Assembly: GCF_040686855.1 (NCBI RefSeq) | Contig: NZ_JBFBOG010000002.1 | Coordinates: 1 to 64,000 of the forward strand | DNA from: Leifsonia sp040686855 | GTDB taxonomy: Bacteria > Actinomycetota > Actinomycetes > Actinomycetales > Microbacteriaceae | Length of the DNA: 64,000 bases | Direction: 5' to 3' | Shown here: positions 51,101-59,591 of the stretch, one piece after another | Numbering within the stretch: the first letter of the stretch is position 1 | Layout of the letters: the number at the start of each line of letters is the position of its first letter | Position numbers and translations under genes: made by a program | Notes under the pieces: model-generated | What the model was told of the DNA's origin: nothing | The model's input: only the letters and a program-made list of their open reading frames with translations | The model's database searches: none

Positions 51101-52726
51101 GAGAACCACACCGGTCGTGTTCGATGGGCCCGTGTTGGTGACCCCGATCGTGAACGTGACGTCATCGCCCAAAGCCGGCGTGGAATTATCCACACTCTTG
51201 GTCACCCGCAGATCCGCCGCCTGCCCCGTCACCGGGCCAGGACCCGGCCCACACGTACTCGGACACGGCGTCGGATCCACCGCATCCGACCCGGATGCGG
51301 TAATCAGATTCGTCACCGGGGTCGTCGTATCCACCCGGGCCGTCAAAATAAGGTTCCGGGTCTCCCCATTCTGAAGCGTCCCCGCCGACCACACACCCGT
51401 AGTGGGGTTATACGAACCATCACCCGAGAACGACACATACGTCAAACCAGCGGGAAGACGATCCGTCACTGTCGTATTCGCAGCAGGCCCCGGCCCGTTA
51501 TTCGTCACCGTCAAGTGGTAATTGACATTGCTCCCCAACGGCGGAGTCGCCGACCCCACCAGTGTCTTCGATGTCGACAAATCAGCAGGCTGCGCAAACT
51601 GAATCACGACCTGCCCATTACCACCCGCGCTCTGGAAAACCCCCTGACCGACCGGGGCGGTGTAGAACGGCTGGGCTGCACCGGCCGACGGTACCGTCAC
51701 CGACTGTGAACCAAGGGCTCCGTTGGTGCCTCCAGTGCCAGCGCCACCTCCTCCTGCACCCGTTGGGCGGAGGCGGAGGTTATCGCAGCCGCCGCCGCCG
51801 CCGCCGTAGGATCCCCCGCCTCCGCCGCCGCCGCCGCCGCCACCACCGGTACCTTCATTCGCACCCGCCCCTCCGCGGTACTGTGTTCCGCCTGTCGGGA
51901 CAGAGCAGCCGTTGTAAGACAACCCTGGCGAACCCCCCTGAGCTGCGGTGTAGTTCCCCCCGCCACCCCAGGTCAATTGGCCAGACGCCTCCTTGGCGAC
52001 CGCCCCACCCCCGCCACCACCGGTGTTTCCGTATGTAGAACCCCCGCCACCGCCAGCTGCTCCCAACAGAACAGTGCCAGCTGCGCCGTTCCAGAGAGCA
52101 GACATACCACCGCCGCTAGCACCACCGATCGAATTTCCGTCCGTCGACGAAAAGGCGTTTCCGCCGGCCCCGCCGCCACCATAAGTGGCCGCGCCTCCCG
52201 GCTGGTTTTTCAGTCCCGGCCGACCTCCCTGGCCGACCATCACAGTGAGAACCTGCCCAGGAGTCACAGCAGTTGCAGTGTCGCGTAGGTAACCGCCCGC
52301 ACCACCAGATGAAGGAAGCGCAGCCGCGGCGAGATCACCCAGAGAACCACCACCGCCTGCTCCCCATAGGGCGACATAGAGGGACGTGACACCCGCAGGG
52401 ACCGTGAAAGTCTGGTCCCCACCCGTGTAACTGAACAGCTGACATCCCGTGTACCCCGCCTCCGGCGTACACGCCGTCGCCGCGGCCTCCGCGTTCTGCG
52501 CCGTGACCGTACCCCACACCGTCGGTGTCAGGATCGCACCCAACGTCAACGCGGACACCACGACCGCCGCCACCAGCTTCGACCTGCGGTTCCCGCGAGA
52601 CCGAGTAGCGTCGGCGCGCCCCTTCTTGAGCACGCGGGTGATCAACCCCTCGCCACGCGACTGAGAACTGGTCGCGTGCCCGGCGAGGGCTGTGGAACTG
52701 TGGCTGCTGCTAGGCGTACGGTTCAT
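48106..52726 (-). CDS. Giant glycine-rich/DUF11 tandem-repeat surface protein (interrupted by assembly gap)
   Basis: This protein of at least ~1500 residues would be displayed outside the cell. From the N-terminus: a basic leader and hydrophobic segment KLVAAVVVSALTLGAILTP, a Gly-rich domain (residues ~90-375), two DUF11 domains and then at least seven near-identical 119-residue DUF11-like repeats starting [ST]SLSLVKTAD[AV]SG. The C-terminus has a helix WPLLLLLPALVGTAVTLTAA and a basic tail but no LPXTG. Start ATG 52726 follows GAAGAAG. The 97 N at 48808-48904 fall exactly at a repeat boundary, so repeat number is unknown and the frame across the gap cannot be verified. Overlaps sortase at its stop. 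Likely adhesin or biofilm matrix protein. Confidence 0.85.
48430..50860 (-). repeat. Tandem 357-bp (119-codon) repeats of the giant surface protein
   Basis: Seven or more consecutive copies encode SLVKTAD-SGVQ-PA, NTGNTTLTGV, DALPGLS or DPLPGLS, YTWPGAAGVLAPGQ and HVANTATGAATPPGGG. Copies differ by a few residues and share long identical DNA, which explains why the assembler failed at 48808-48904. Such arrays vary in number by recombination. Confidence 0.9.
48808..48904. other. Assembly gap (97 N) inside tandem repeat
   Basis: Unknown bases sit inside repeat sequence. The left side ends in CCGGCCACACATACG and the right side resumes CGTGATCGCCGACAG, which are directly adjacent in the neighbouring copy near 48437-48455. 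The true gap could therefore be zero bases or any number of 357-bp units. Confidence 0.95.
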
Positions 52727-52859
52727 GACTTCTTCTTGGTTCTGCCTAGATCGGATGCTCCCCGTGTCGGATTCGGGTGGGCAGCATCGTTCTGGGCTCG
52801 GGCGGTACTAGGGACGTGAAGACAACATGGGCTTCACTGGTACAGACCACTGCCGTCGC

Positions 52860-52873
52860 CTTTCATGACGCGT
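52860..52873. repeat. 14-bp shared element CTTTCATGACGCGT, copy 2
   Basis: Identical to 47405-47418. It lies 134 bp upstream of the giant repeat protein start, in the 263-bp divergent region 52727-52989, where no clear promoter hexamers were recognised. Confidence 0.45.
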
Positions 52874-52989
52874 TGATGCGAGATTCGATGGAATTCTCGG
52901 CGTATGCGGCATCTCGCGATAGACAGTGGTCTTGCCAAGCCCGTGCGCGCGGCGTTCCATAGGACCGACGGCCCAGGAGAGGAGTCGCC

Positions 52990-53289
52990 ATGTCGGCGAG
53001 CGAGCTCGAGATGTCCAGCGTCCGGTACCCGTATCGGGACCGGATCTTCCACGTGGAGAAGAAGTCGCCGGGGGTGTGGGTCGTCCTGGACGAATCGCAC
53101 GCCGAACTGGGGACGCTGGTGCGCGTCGCGGTCGAGGGCGAGGAGCACGAGCCCGTCTTCGGCGCGATCCCGCCCGGCTACACCGAGACGCTGCACGAGG
53201 GGTCGGACTGGCGGATGCTGGTCGCCTCCCTCATCAACGAGTCGCTGGACGCCGAGACCGCAGCGACCGGGAACCAGGGCGAGGCATGA
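52990..53289 (+). CDS. Hypothetical protein, 99 residues
   Basis: This soluble acidic protein has no domain I recognise. It has a short beta-rich N-terminal half (YPYRDRIFHVEKKSPGVWVV) and a helix near the C-terminus (LVASLINESLDAETAA). AGGAGAGGAG precedes ATG 52990, a strong ribosome site. It overlaps the next gene by 4 bp (ATGA), so the two are translated together. It is divergent from the giant surface-protein gene. Confidence 0.75.
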   Translation: MSASELEMSSVRYPYRDRIFHVEKKSPGVWVVLDESHAELGTLVRVAVEGEEHEPVFGAIPPGYTETLHEGSDWRMLVASLINESLDAETAATGNQGEA

Positions 53290-53633
53290 CCATCCACCTG
53301 AACAAGAAGGCCCTCGAGCACGCCAGGAAGCTGGTCGAGCAGGGCAAGGTCGTGCACGACGAGCGCGACGACTGGAGCGAGCACGCTCCCAGCGCGGACG
53401 ACGAGAACCGCTTCATCGAGAAGAACGGGTGGGACGACTACGCGCTCTGGCACCTCGGCGAGGACCCGGAGAAGTCCGAGGAGACGAAGGGCCGCTTCAG
53501 CTTCCCGTACGGCGATTTCTCGAAGGTGCACCGCTGCGCGGTCATCTCGCTGGAGAGCCGGGCGGCGCAGAACGACCACGACGACATCGCCCGAGAGACG
53601 AAGCGCCTGCTCGAGCTGATCGACGGGGAGTAG
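53286..53633 (+). CDS. Conserved actinobacterial hypothetical protein
   Basis: This 115-residue soluble protein begins MTIHLNKKALEHARKLVEQG and contains DDWSEHAPSADDENRFIEK, GWDDYALWHLGED and GRFSFPYGDFSKVHRCAVIS. I recall this pattern as a widely conserved family in actinobacteria with no known role. The mixture of acidic and aromatic residues suggests a compact globular fold. It starts at ATG 53286, 4 bp overlapping the previous gene. Good codon bias supports it as a real gene. Confidence 0.82.
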   Translation: MTIHLNKKALEHARKLVEQGKVVHDERDDWSEHAPSADDENRFIEKNGWDDYALWHLGEDPEKSEETKGRFSFPYGDFSKVHRCAVISLESRAAQNDHDDIARETKRLLELIDGE

Positions 53634-53655
53634 CCCCCGGGATACGATTCCCGGG

Positions 53656-53850
53656 ATGAACGCGACGCTGCGCACGGCGCTCGGCTGGGTCGCCGCCGTG
53701 CTGCTCAACGTCGGCGCGTTCCTCGTCGTTGTCGGACTTCTGCTTCCGCGTCCGGGCGGGGACGCCCCGGTGCTCCTGGTGGGCGCGGTCTGCTGCGCGG
53801 TCGGACTCGCGGCCGGTGCGGGCTGGCTGGCGGGGCGCGGCCGGCGGTGA
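53656..53850 (+). CDS. Small two-helix membrane protein
   Basis: This 64-residue protein consists of two hydrophobic helices (LGWVAAVLLNVGAFLVVVGL and APVLLVGAVCCAVGLAAGAG) with a short loop and a basic end GRGRR. It starts at ATG 53656, 22 bp after the previous stop. There is no recognised family. A hairpin terminator follows ten bases after the stop. It may be an accessory subunit, but no partner is evident. Confidence 0.6.
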   Translation: MNATLRTALGWVAAVLLNVGAFLVVVGLLLPRPGGDAPVLLVGAVCCAVGLAAGAGWLAGRGRR

Positions 53851-53859
53851 GCACGAACA

Positions 53860-53894
53860 ACGGCCCCGCCCTGGGATGAAGAGGGCGGGGCCGT
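53860..53894. terminator. Perfect 13-bp hairpin terminator, convergent genes
   Basis: Arms ACGGCCCCGCCCT (53860-53872) and AGGGCGGGGCCGT (53882-53894) are perfectly complementary around a 9-nt loop. It lies between the convergent ends of the small membrane gene and the acidic protein gene. No T-run follows on either strand, as is common for actinobacterial terminators. Confidence 0.75.
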
Positions 53895-53933
53895 CGAAGC
53901 ACCGGCGCTGGGCCGGTGGCTGGGTGGGACCGA

Positions 53934-54248
53934 TCAGTCCGGCGGCTCGCTGGCGTCGGTTCCGCTGACCAGGTCCGGGTTGGACGGATGATCGGCCGGG
54001 TCGAAGTCGGCGGGCGGGGGTTCCGCGCCCTCGGCGTCGCCACCGGCGTCTGCGGTCGTCACATCCTCTGCTCCTTCGGGCGCGACCCCGGTCTCGCCGG
54101 GTTCCGAGACGCCCGACTGGCCGGGCTCGGTCTCCGCCGGCTCCGCGGCCTGGGCGTCGTGGCCGCCGCCCTCCTCGAAACGCTCCGGCTTCTCCTCGGC
54201 GGGCACTCCCTCGGAGTCGGTGTTCGGCAGTCCGCTGGTGTCGCTCAT
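53934..54248 (-). CDS. Acidic low-complexity hypothetical protein
   Basis: This 104-residue protein is rich in Glu, Asp, Pro, Gly and Ala and is almost certainly disordered (for example EEKPERFEEGGGHD). I start at ATG 54248 because GAAGGAG sits 6 nt upstream. It follows a similar acidic gene (54271-54498) by 22 bp. No domain or family is recognised. It may be a linker-type or nucleic-acid-mimic protein, but that is speculation. Confidence 0.65.
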   Translation of the reverse strand: MSDTSGLPNTDSEGVPAEEKPERFEEGGGHDAQAAEPAETEPGQSGVSEPGETGVAPEGAEDVTTADAGGDAEGAEPPPADFDPADHPSNPDLVSGTDASEPPD

Positions 54249-54270
54249 GCTTCGCTCCTTCCCGGCAGCC

Positions 54271-54498
54271 TCACGGCTTGCCCTCTTCGCTGTACGAGGT
54301 CGCGGAGTCCGCATCCTCGTCCGCGTCCGCGCCCGCTGCGAGGCGGTCGCCGTCGGGGTCGGCGATCACCTCGTCGAAGAGGCTGCGGTTCCCGCTGGGC
54401 TCGACGGCGCCGCCGTCGTCGCCCTCGAGATCACCGGCCAGCCCGTTGGTGGGGTCGGCGCCGGTGATCGGCTCCTGTTCGTCACGCGAATCGGTCAT
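54271..54498 (-). CDS. Small acidic hypothetical protein
   Basis: This 75-residue protein is Asp/Glu-rich (GDLEGDDGGAVEPSG, AAGADADEDADSATS) with one short conserved-looking segment, NRSLFDEVIADPDGDRL. I start at ATG 54498. It forms a pair with the acidic gene 22 bp downstream. Function unknown; it resembles the small disordered acidic proteins common in this family of bacteria. Confidence 0.6.
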   Translation of the reverse strand: MTDSRDEQEPITGADPTNGLAGDLEGDDGGAVEPSGNRSLFDEVIADPDGDRLAAGADADEDADSATSYSEEGKP

Positions 54499-54538
54499 GC
54501 GGCACAGAGAACGCCCGGTCCGCCGGACCCGCAAGGGG

Positions 54539-57409
54539 TTATCGGCGCGGTGAGCCCGGCGTACCGTGAAGACGCTGGATCACATCCAGCAGCGCCACGC
54601 GGTACTGCGGGGCGGACTGGTAGTCGGGATGCGTCGCCACCTTCACCAGGTAGCGCGGCGGACCGAACTCGTCGGCGCCGCGGTCCAGATCGTCGGGGCG
54701 CCGATCGTCGAGCCGGTAGCTGTTGATCGGGAAGCCCAGGTAGTCCGTGCGCCGCCACAGGTTGACCCAGGCGACGGATCCATCGGGCTGGGTCAGCAGC
54801 TCCACCAGCGACGGGTCGTCGGCGTTCGACGGGGTGATCACGACCGGATCGCCGTCTTGGTCGAGCTCGACCTGGCTGAACCACGGGTCGCCCTTGCCGA
54901 GCAGCGGACGCCGCGACCCGAGCGTGCCGAGCGCGTCCGGGCCGAAGAGCTCCGGGAAGAAGCGGCCGAAGTAGACGCGAAGCTGGGCTCCGTAGGTGAG
55001 CAGGCCCACGTTGCGCAGATGGTCCGCATGGTCCGGTCGCAGGGTGAACAGCGTGGACACGGCGAGCACGGCGCCCAGGCTGTGCGCCGAGAGCACGACG
55101 CTGAAGGGGCGGTCGCGGCTGAGCGCCTCATCCTCCTGGTCCTCGCGCCACTGTAACCGCGCGGCGAGGTCGAGTCCCTCCGGGGGCACGAGGTCGTGCG
55201 TGAGCCAGTCCGTGACCCGGTCGCGCAATTCGGGGACCACACGCTCGGCGTAGCAAGGCGGACTGAAGGGGTGGCCCGCCCGAGGAAGGAAGCACATGAG
55301 GTCCCACATCACGCTGATGGGTCGCTCCTTGGCGGTGAGCGCGTTCTCGACCACCACCGCGAGGATGGCCGCGGCGATGACGACGAGGGCGGGTCCCACC
55401 AGCGCGTCGACCGCCCGGAACACAGCGGAGTACGACACGGCCAGAGCGACGACGAATCCGACCGCCAGGAGACCGGCGAGGATGCCGAGGATGGGCTCGC
55501 CCCGATGGACGAGCGCCGCGAGCCGCCGAGCCCGGAGGATTTTCAGCGCCAGCCGGTCCGCCGTCGTGCTCGCGTCGATGCGCCCGTCGCGGTAGGCGTC
55601 CACCTGTTCGAGCAGCGGGCGGCGCCCGTCGCGCGTCCGCGGGGTGGTGAGGAGCGGCATCCATCGCAGCAGGGAGAGCGCGATGCCGGCCGCGATGAGC
55701 GCCAGCGCGAGCGCGATGAAGGGCAGCACGTCACCGAAGTTGGCGTAGACGATCGGAGGGCGAAGCACCTGGTGCGGAGCGGCCGTGACGCATCCGCAGG
55801 GCGGGGAGCCGCTGACCAGCCACCCCTCGACGCCGAGCACCAGCAGCGTGGACAGGATCATCGCGGCGCCGAGCGACAGCAGCATGATGATCCCCGGGCC
55901 CATCCCGGCCCACCCCTCGGCGCGGAACCGCTCGGGCGGCCCGGAACGACGTCCCGCCCGCGAACGGGGCCACCACCACACGAGGAACAGCTGCAGCGCC
56001 GTCAGGACGGCGGCGACGACGAAGAACGGCAGGCGCAGGGGGCCGGGGTGGCCCGCCTCGGTCGTCGGATTCTGGGCGACGCCGGCGAGGAAGGTCAGAC
56101 CGGCGACGGTCATCAGCGTGATCGAGAGCCAGTGCGGCACGCCGCGGCGCCAGCCGAGTGCCGAGATGCAGATGGCGACGAGCACGCCCAGGATGATGGA
56201 CGGCGCGGTCGCGAGCCCGAGGAACGCGTCGCGCCCGGACACGTCGTACTGTCCGCCGAACCACAGCGACGCTCCCACGAACACGTACACGACGACCGCT
56301 CCCACGAGGATCCACGCCGTCACGGTCCCGGTGCGGCGGAGGCGGTCGCGCAGGTACTCGTTGACCGGCCCCTCACCGGGGTTGGTCGTCTCGGCGAGCA
56401 CGCCGACGCACGCGATCGCCACCGCGAGTCCTGCGGCGGCCACGATCCCGCCGACGAGGATGGGCAGGTCGCGCGTCTGCGCGGCGCCGCCCAGGCACTC
56501 CCCGGAGACGAAGGTCTGCAGCTTGGCGCAGGCCTTCACGCCGGCGAACATCCGGTCCCAGGCGAGGAGCAGCGCGATCAGCAGGAAGGCGGCGGCGAGG
56601 TGCAGCCGCTCCGTCGGCGATCCCACGCGGGCCGTCCGCCAGAAGCCCTCGGAGGCGAGGGGACGGAGGCGGCGGTCGCCGTCGGCCTCCCGCCCACGCC
56701 CGCCCATCCGCTCGGCCGCGTCGAAGATCGCGGCCTCGTAGCGGGTGCGGGCCCGCTTCGAGACGACGAAGAGCAGCAGCACCCCCGCGATCGGGACCAG
56801 CGAGAGCAAGGCGAGCTGCGGTCCGCGCCAGCTGAGGGGAGGGAGGCTGAAGAAGTCGGCGAAGCCGCCCGGAAGCGCGGTGCAGGCGGTGCCGGTGATG
56901 CACTGCACTCCGAGATCCAGGCTGACGGAGCCGAGCGCGCAGACGTAGAGCAGCGTCAGGCCGAGGGCGAAGATCCGCAAGGACGCGCCGCCGACCCCCG
57001 ATTCCCATTCCCCGCCCGGCCGCTGGGTCGGGATGCGCCGCGTCCAGTACGCCGTGTTGGCGAGTCCGAACGGGGCGAGGAGCAGCCACGCCAGCTGGAC
57101 GAACAGCTGGCCGATGAACAGCAGGGGGCCCGATCCGTAACGGGCCAGCCGTCCCCAGGAGTACGCCTCGGTGCGCACATCCGGTGGCGGGACGGCCGGA
57201 TCGATCGTGCCGGGGGCGTCATCCGGGTCGCGGTCGGGCTCGTCCTGTTTCGGGGCCCACCAGAAGCCGCCGTTCTCGTCGCCCTGGGTCTGCCGCAGCT
57301 CGCTCTGCTCGCGCCCGAGGATCTCGGTCGGCGGCGTGTTCTTGATGCCGTGGATGCGCAGCTCCAGGACGTGATGCGGCCACACGTCCGGCTGTGCGTC
57401 TTCGCTCAT
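54539..57409 (-). CDS. Large multi-pass membrane protein with lipase-like GxSxG domain
   Basis: This 956-residue protein has an N-terminal soluble stretch starting VLELRIHGIKNTPPTEILG. About thirteen hydrophobic helices follow. A cytoplasmic C-terminal domain contains VVLSAHSLGAVLAVSTLF, the G/A-x-S-x-G nucleophile elbow of alpha/beta hydrolases and lipases. No acid or His partner can be assigned with certainty. Start ATG 57409 is preceded by GGGCGGA; ATG 57421 or GTG 57430 are possible. It stands alone and is divergent from the YT-repeat gene. A membrane-bound esterase or phospholipase is plausible. Confidence 0.7.
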   Translation of the reverse strand: MSEDAQPDVWPHHVLELRIHGIKNTPPTEILGREQSELRQTQGDENGGFWWAPKQDEPDRDPDDAPGTIDPAVPPPDVRTEAYSWGRLARYGSGPLLFIGQLFVQLAWLLLAPFGLANTAYWTRRIPTQRPGGEWESGVGGASLRIFALGLTLLYVCALGSVSLDLGVQCITGTACTALPGGFADFFSLPPLSWRGPQLALLSLVPIAGVLLLFVVSKRARTRYEAAIFDAAERMGGRGREADGDRRLRPLASEGFWRTARVGSPTERLHLAAAFLLIALLLAWDRMFAGVKACAKLQTFVSGECLGGAAQTRDLPILVGGIVAAAGLAVAIACVGVLAETTNPGEGPVNEYLRDRLRRTGTVTAWILVGAVVVYVFVGASLWFGGQYDVSGRDAFLGLATAPSIILGVLVAICISALGWRRGVPHWLSITLMTVAGLTFLAGVAQNPTTEAGHPGPLRLPFFVVAAVLTALQLFLVWWWPRSRAGRRSGPPERFRAEGWAGMGPGIIMLLSLGAAMILSTLLVLGVEGWLVSGSPPCGCVTAAPHQVLRPPIVYANFGDVLPFIALALALIAAGIALSLLRWMPLLTTPRTRDGRRPLLEQVDAYRDGRIDASTTADRLALKILRARRLAALVHRGEPILGILAGLLAVGFVVALAVSYSAVFRAVDALVGPALVVIAAAILAVVVENALTAKERPISVMWDLMCFLPRAGHPFSPPCYAERVVPELRDRVTDWLTHDLVPPEGLDLAARLQWREDQEDEALSRDRPFSVVLSAHSLGAVLAVSTLFTLRPDHADHLRNVGLLTYGAQLRVYFGRFFPELFGPDALGTLGSRRPLLGKGDPWFSQVELDQDGDPVVITPSNADDPSLVELLTQPDGSVAWVNLWRRTDYLGFPINSYRLDDRRPDDLDRGADEFGPPRYLVKVATHPDYQSAPQYRVALLDVIQRLHGTPGSPRR

Positions 57410-57520
57410 GGGTCCGCCCATCGTCGTCACGACGCGCGCAGACTACTCCGTGGTGCGCGTGCGCGGCTACGGCTGGTCCACCTGTAGCCCTGGACGGCGG
57501 TACGGCGTAATGTCCGTCGT

Positions 57521-57745
57521 ATGAGCAACCTAGAGCAGCCGATCGGCGACGCACGCGACAACCTCGAGGGCAGCTACACCGAGGCCGACGGCGAGGCGCC
57601 GCACGAGCGCACGGTCCACGGCCAGTACACGGAGACGGACGGCGTCGGCCCCGAGACGGCGACCGAGGGAACGTACACGGACTCGGATGAGCCCGTCGAC
57701 GCACCCGAGGGCGAGTACACCGAGGGCGACTACGACGAGCCGTGA
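57521..57745 (+). CDS. Small acidic protein with G-x-Y-T-x-x-D repeats
   Basis: This 74-residue disordered protein has four spaced motifs: GSYTEADG (17-24), GQYTETDG (34-41), GTYTDSDE (50-57) and GEYTEGDY (64-71). The rest is Glu/Asp-rich. TAATGT (57508-57513) lies 7 nt upstream of ATG 57521, which suggests a leaderless mRNA. No family or function is known to me. The repeated Tyr-Thr-acidic pattern could be a binding or phosphorylation motif. Confidence 0.65.
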   Translation: MSNLEQPIGDARDNLEGSYTEADGEAPHERTVHGQYTETDGVGPETATEGTYTDSDEPVDAPEGEYTEGDYDEP

Positions 57746-57935
57746 GCCGCTAGCCGGCGGGTGCGACTAGCCGCGTCCACACGGCGTTAGCGGAGGGCAT
57801 CGCGGACGATGTTATCCGCCGCTACCTCCCTCGCGCGCAGAGACTCGGCGCGTCGCATCGCAACTCCTCCCTTCCACGCAAGCGCGCTGTCGAGCTGAGG
57901 AGGGAGGAGGGTTACGCGCAGGTCGCCAACGCCGG

Positions 57936-58124
57936 TCAGGCGTAGCGCTTGCGCGCCTTCTCGGCCTGCGCCTGGGCCTTCTTGCGCGCCTTCTTGACGT
58001 CGGGCGAGTTCCAGAAAGAGGTCACCGCGCCGGTGATCTGCTCGTAGCGCTCGCGACCTGCGCGTGCGCCGAGGAGGTACGCCGCCGCGACGGCGAGGAG
58101 GATGACGAGAGTCTTGGGTCGCAT
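57936..58124 (-). CDS. Small single-helix membrane protein
   Basis: This 62-residue protein has an N-terminal helix (TLVILLAVAAAYLLGARAG) followed by RERYEQITGAV and a Lys/Arg-rich amphipathic tail (VKKARKKAQAQAEKARKRYA). The GARAGRERYEQI signature is common in small actinobacterial membrane proteins of unknown role. ATG 58124 is the only good start. It lies 16 bp downstream of the TMEM175-like gene on the same strand. Confidence 0.7.
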   Translation of the reverse strand: MRPKTLVILLAVAAAYLLGARAGRERYEQITGAVTSFWNSPDVKKARKKAQAQAEKARKRYA

Positions 58125-58140
58125 GTCCCGACGGTATACC

Positions 58141-58770
58141 TCAGGCCGCGGTCTGCGAAGGTCCGTACACGAGCCTGTGGATGAGTGCGTGGAGCGGTCC
58201 GGCGAGGAACAGCAGGAACAGCCAGAACATGTTCACGGCCGGAATCAGGACCGCGAGGACCAGGGCCAGCGCCATGAGGATGAGCTCGGCGATGCCGGCC
58301 GTCCGGTCGATCGTCGCGCGGCCTTCCTCGGTCATCAGTTCGGGATGCCGCCAAAGCTGCATCCCGATCAGGCGCATCGCGAGGGATGCGACGATCATGT
58401 TGCCGATGTACAGCGCGTACACGTCGGGACGTTCGCCTGCGCCGTTGGACAGCACGTTGGCACTGAACGGGATGGTCACGATCGCCAGCAGCCAGAGGAA
58501 GTTGTACCAGACCATCGCGCCGTCGTAGGAGCTCACCGCCTCGAAGACGCGGTGGTGGACCACCCAGAACCGGGCGATCACCGCGAACGAGATCACGAAC
58601 GCCAGGATCTCCCAGAAGTTCTCCGCGACGAAGTCGCCGAAGCTCTGGCGCCCGATCTGCGATGCCGCATCCACCAGGGGCAGGATGAGCAGCGTGATCG
58701 CGATCGCGACCGTCGCATCGGAGAAGTTGACGAGCCGGTCAAGCCCGCGCTCGGTCCTGATCGGCGCCAT
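58141..58770 (-). CDS. TMEM175-family (DUF1211) potassium channel-like protein
   Basis: This 209-residue protein has about six helices. The first helix carries DRLVNFSDATVAIAITLL, the FSD motif that lines the pore of TMEM175 channels. It most likely conducts K+ or sets resting potential; the bacterial role is not well known. I start at ATG 58770; a GTG at 58788 is possible. It is downstream of the TetR gene by 59 bp and could be read with it, but the TetR end is not overlapping. Confidence 0.82.
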   Translation of the reverse strand: MAPIRTERGLDRLVNFSDATVAIAITLLILPLVDAASQIGRQSFGDFVAENFWEILAFVISFAVIARFWVVHHRVFEAVSSYDGAMVWYNFLWLLAIVTIPFSANVLSNGAGERPDVYALYIGNMIVASLAMRLIGMQLWRHPELMTEEGRATIDRTAGIAELILMALALVLAVLIPAVNMFWLFLLFLAGPLHALIHRLVYGPSQTAA

Positions 58771-58829
58771 GCGGACATTCTGCCGCACCGGTCAGCTGAG
58801 CAGGCCGAGTTCCGGGGCGCGGCGCACTC

Positions 58830-59519
58830 TCACGGCCGGTCGGCCACGACCCACTCCGGCCGCAGCCGCTCGACACCGTCGAGGATGAGGTCGAGCCCGG
58901 TCTCGAACTCCTCGTCGTAGTCGTACCCGGCGCTGCCCAGCTCGGAGACGACCTCCAGCAGGTGCGGGAACATCGCCGCGAGCTCGGGGGGCGTGGCCTC
59001 GAGCTTCTCGGCGGCGGCCTCGCCGGACTCCTCCGCCGTCGCGAACGGCAGCGTCTTCTCCTGCAGCGCGAAGCCGTAGACGTAGGCGTCGAGCATCGAC
59101 GTGACGTGGACGGTCGTCCGGAACGAGAAGCCGGCCCGGCGCAGACAGCCCATCATCGCGTCGTGCTGCCGGAGGTTGGCGAAGCCGGGACGCATCCGCC
59201 CCTCCATCAGGCCGACGGCCCAGCGGTGGCGCAGCATCGCGGCGCGCAGCGAGATCGAGCGGCGGCGCATCGCGTCACGCCACGGCAGCTCCGGATCGGG
59301 CGCGTCCACCTCGGTCCAGACGCTGTCGACCATGCCGTCGATCAGCTCCTCCTTGTTCGCCACGTGCTTGTACAGCGCCATCGGGACGACGCCGAGCTGC
59401 TGGGCGAGCGTCCGCATGCTGAGGCCGTCCAGGCCGTCGGCGTCGGCGAGTTCGACGGCGGTCCGGACGACGCGCTCGACGGTCAGCGTCCGGCGCGGCG
59501 CCGACGAGGGGCTTGACAT
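58830..59519 (-). CDS. TetR-family transcriptional regulator
   Basis: This 229-residue repressor has the helix-turn-helix LTVERVVRTAVELADADGLD and MRTLAQQLGVVPMALYKHVA (residues ~14-55). A C-terminal ligand-binding domain of the TetR_C type ends VERLRPEWVVADRP. The start ATG 59519 abuts the first of two identical-type operators, 59520-59536. It is divergent from the DUF4386 membrane protein, which it very likely represses. The effector is unknown. Confidence 0.92.
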   Translation of the reverse strand: MSSPSSAPRRTLTVERVVRTAVELADADGLDGLSMRTLAQQLGVVPMALYKHVANKEELIDGMVDSVWTEVDAPDPELPWRDAMRRRSISLRAAMLRHRWAVGLMEGRMRPGFANLRQHDAMMGCLRRAGFSFRTTVHVTSMLDAYVYGFALQEKTLPFATAEESGEAAAEKLEATPPELAAMFPHLLEVVSELGSAGYDYDEEFETGLDLILDGVERLRPEWVVADRP

Positions 59520-59570
59520 GGTGTACAGCGTACACCTATCGTCGGATGCAGCAGGTGTACGCCGTACACC
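59513..59570. promoter_or_regulatory. TetR twin operators and DUF4386 promoter
   Basis: Two 17-bp palindromes, GGTGTACAGCGTACACC (59520-59536) and GGTGTACGCCGTACACC (59554-59570), have centres 34 bp apart. TTGACA (59513-59518) and TATCGT (59537-59542), with an 18-bp spacer, form the plus-strand promoter. The first operator fills the spacer and the second lies past the start site. The first also touches the tetR start codon, so the repressor probably controls both genes. Confidence 0.85.
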
Positions 59571-59591
59571 TCACCCCGAAAGGACCCGACC

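Noticed and set aside
55196..57487. A 763-codon plus-strand frame opposite the 956-residue membrane protein
   Set aside because: Antisense shadow with charged low-complexity content.
57746..57935. Inverted repeat TCCTCCCT/AGGGAGGA as a terminator
   Set aside because: Arms are 8 bp with a 28-nt loop; too weak to call.
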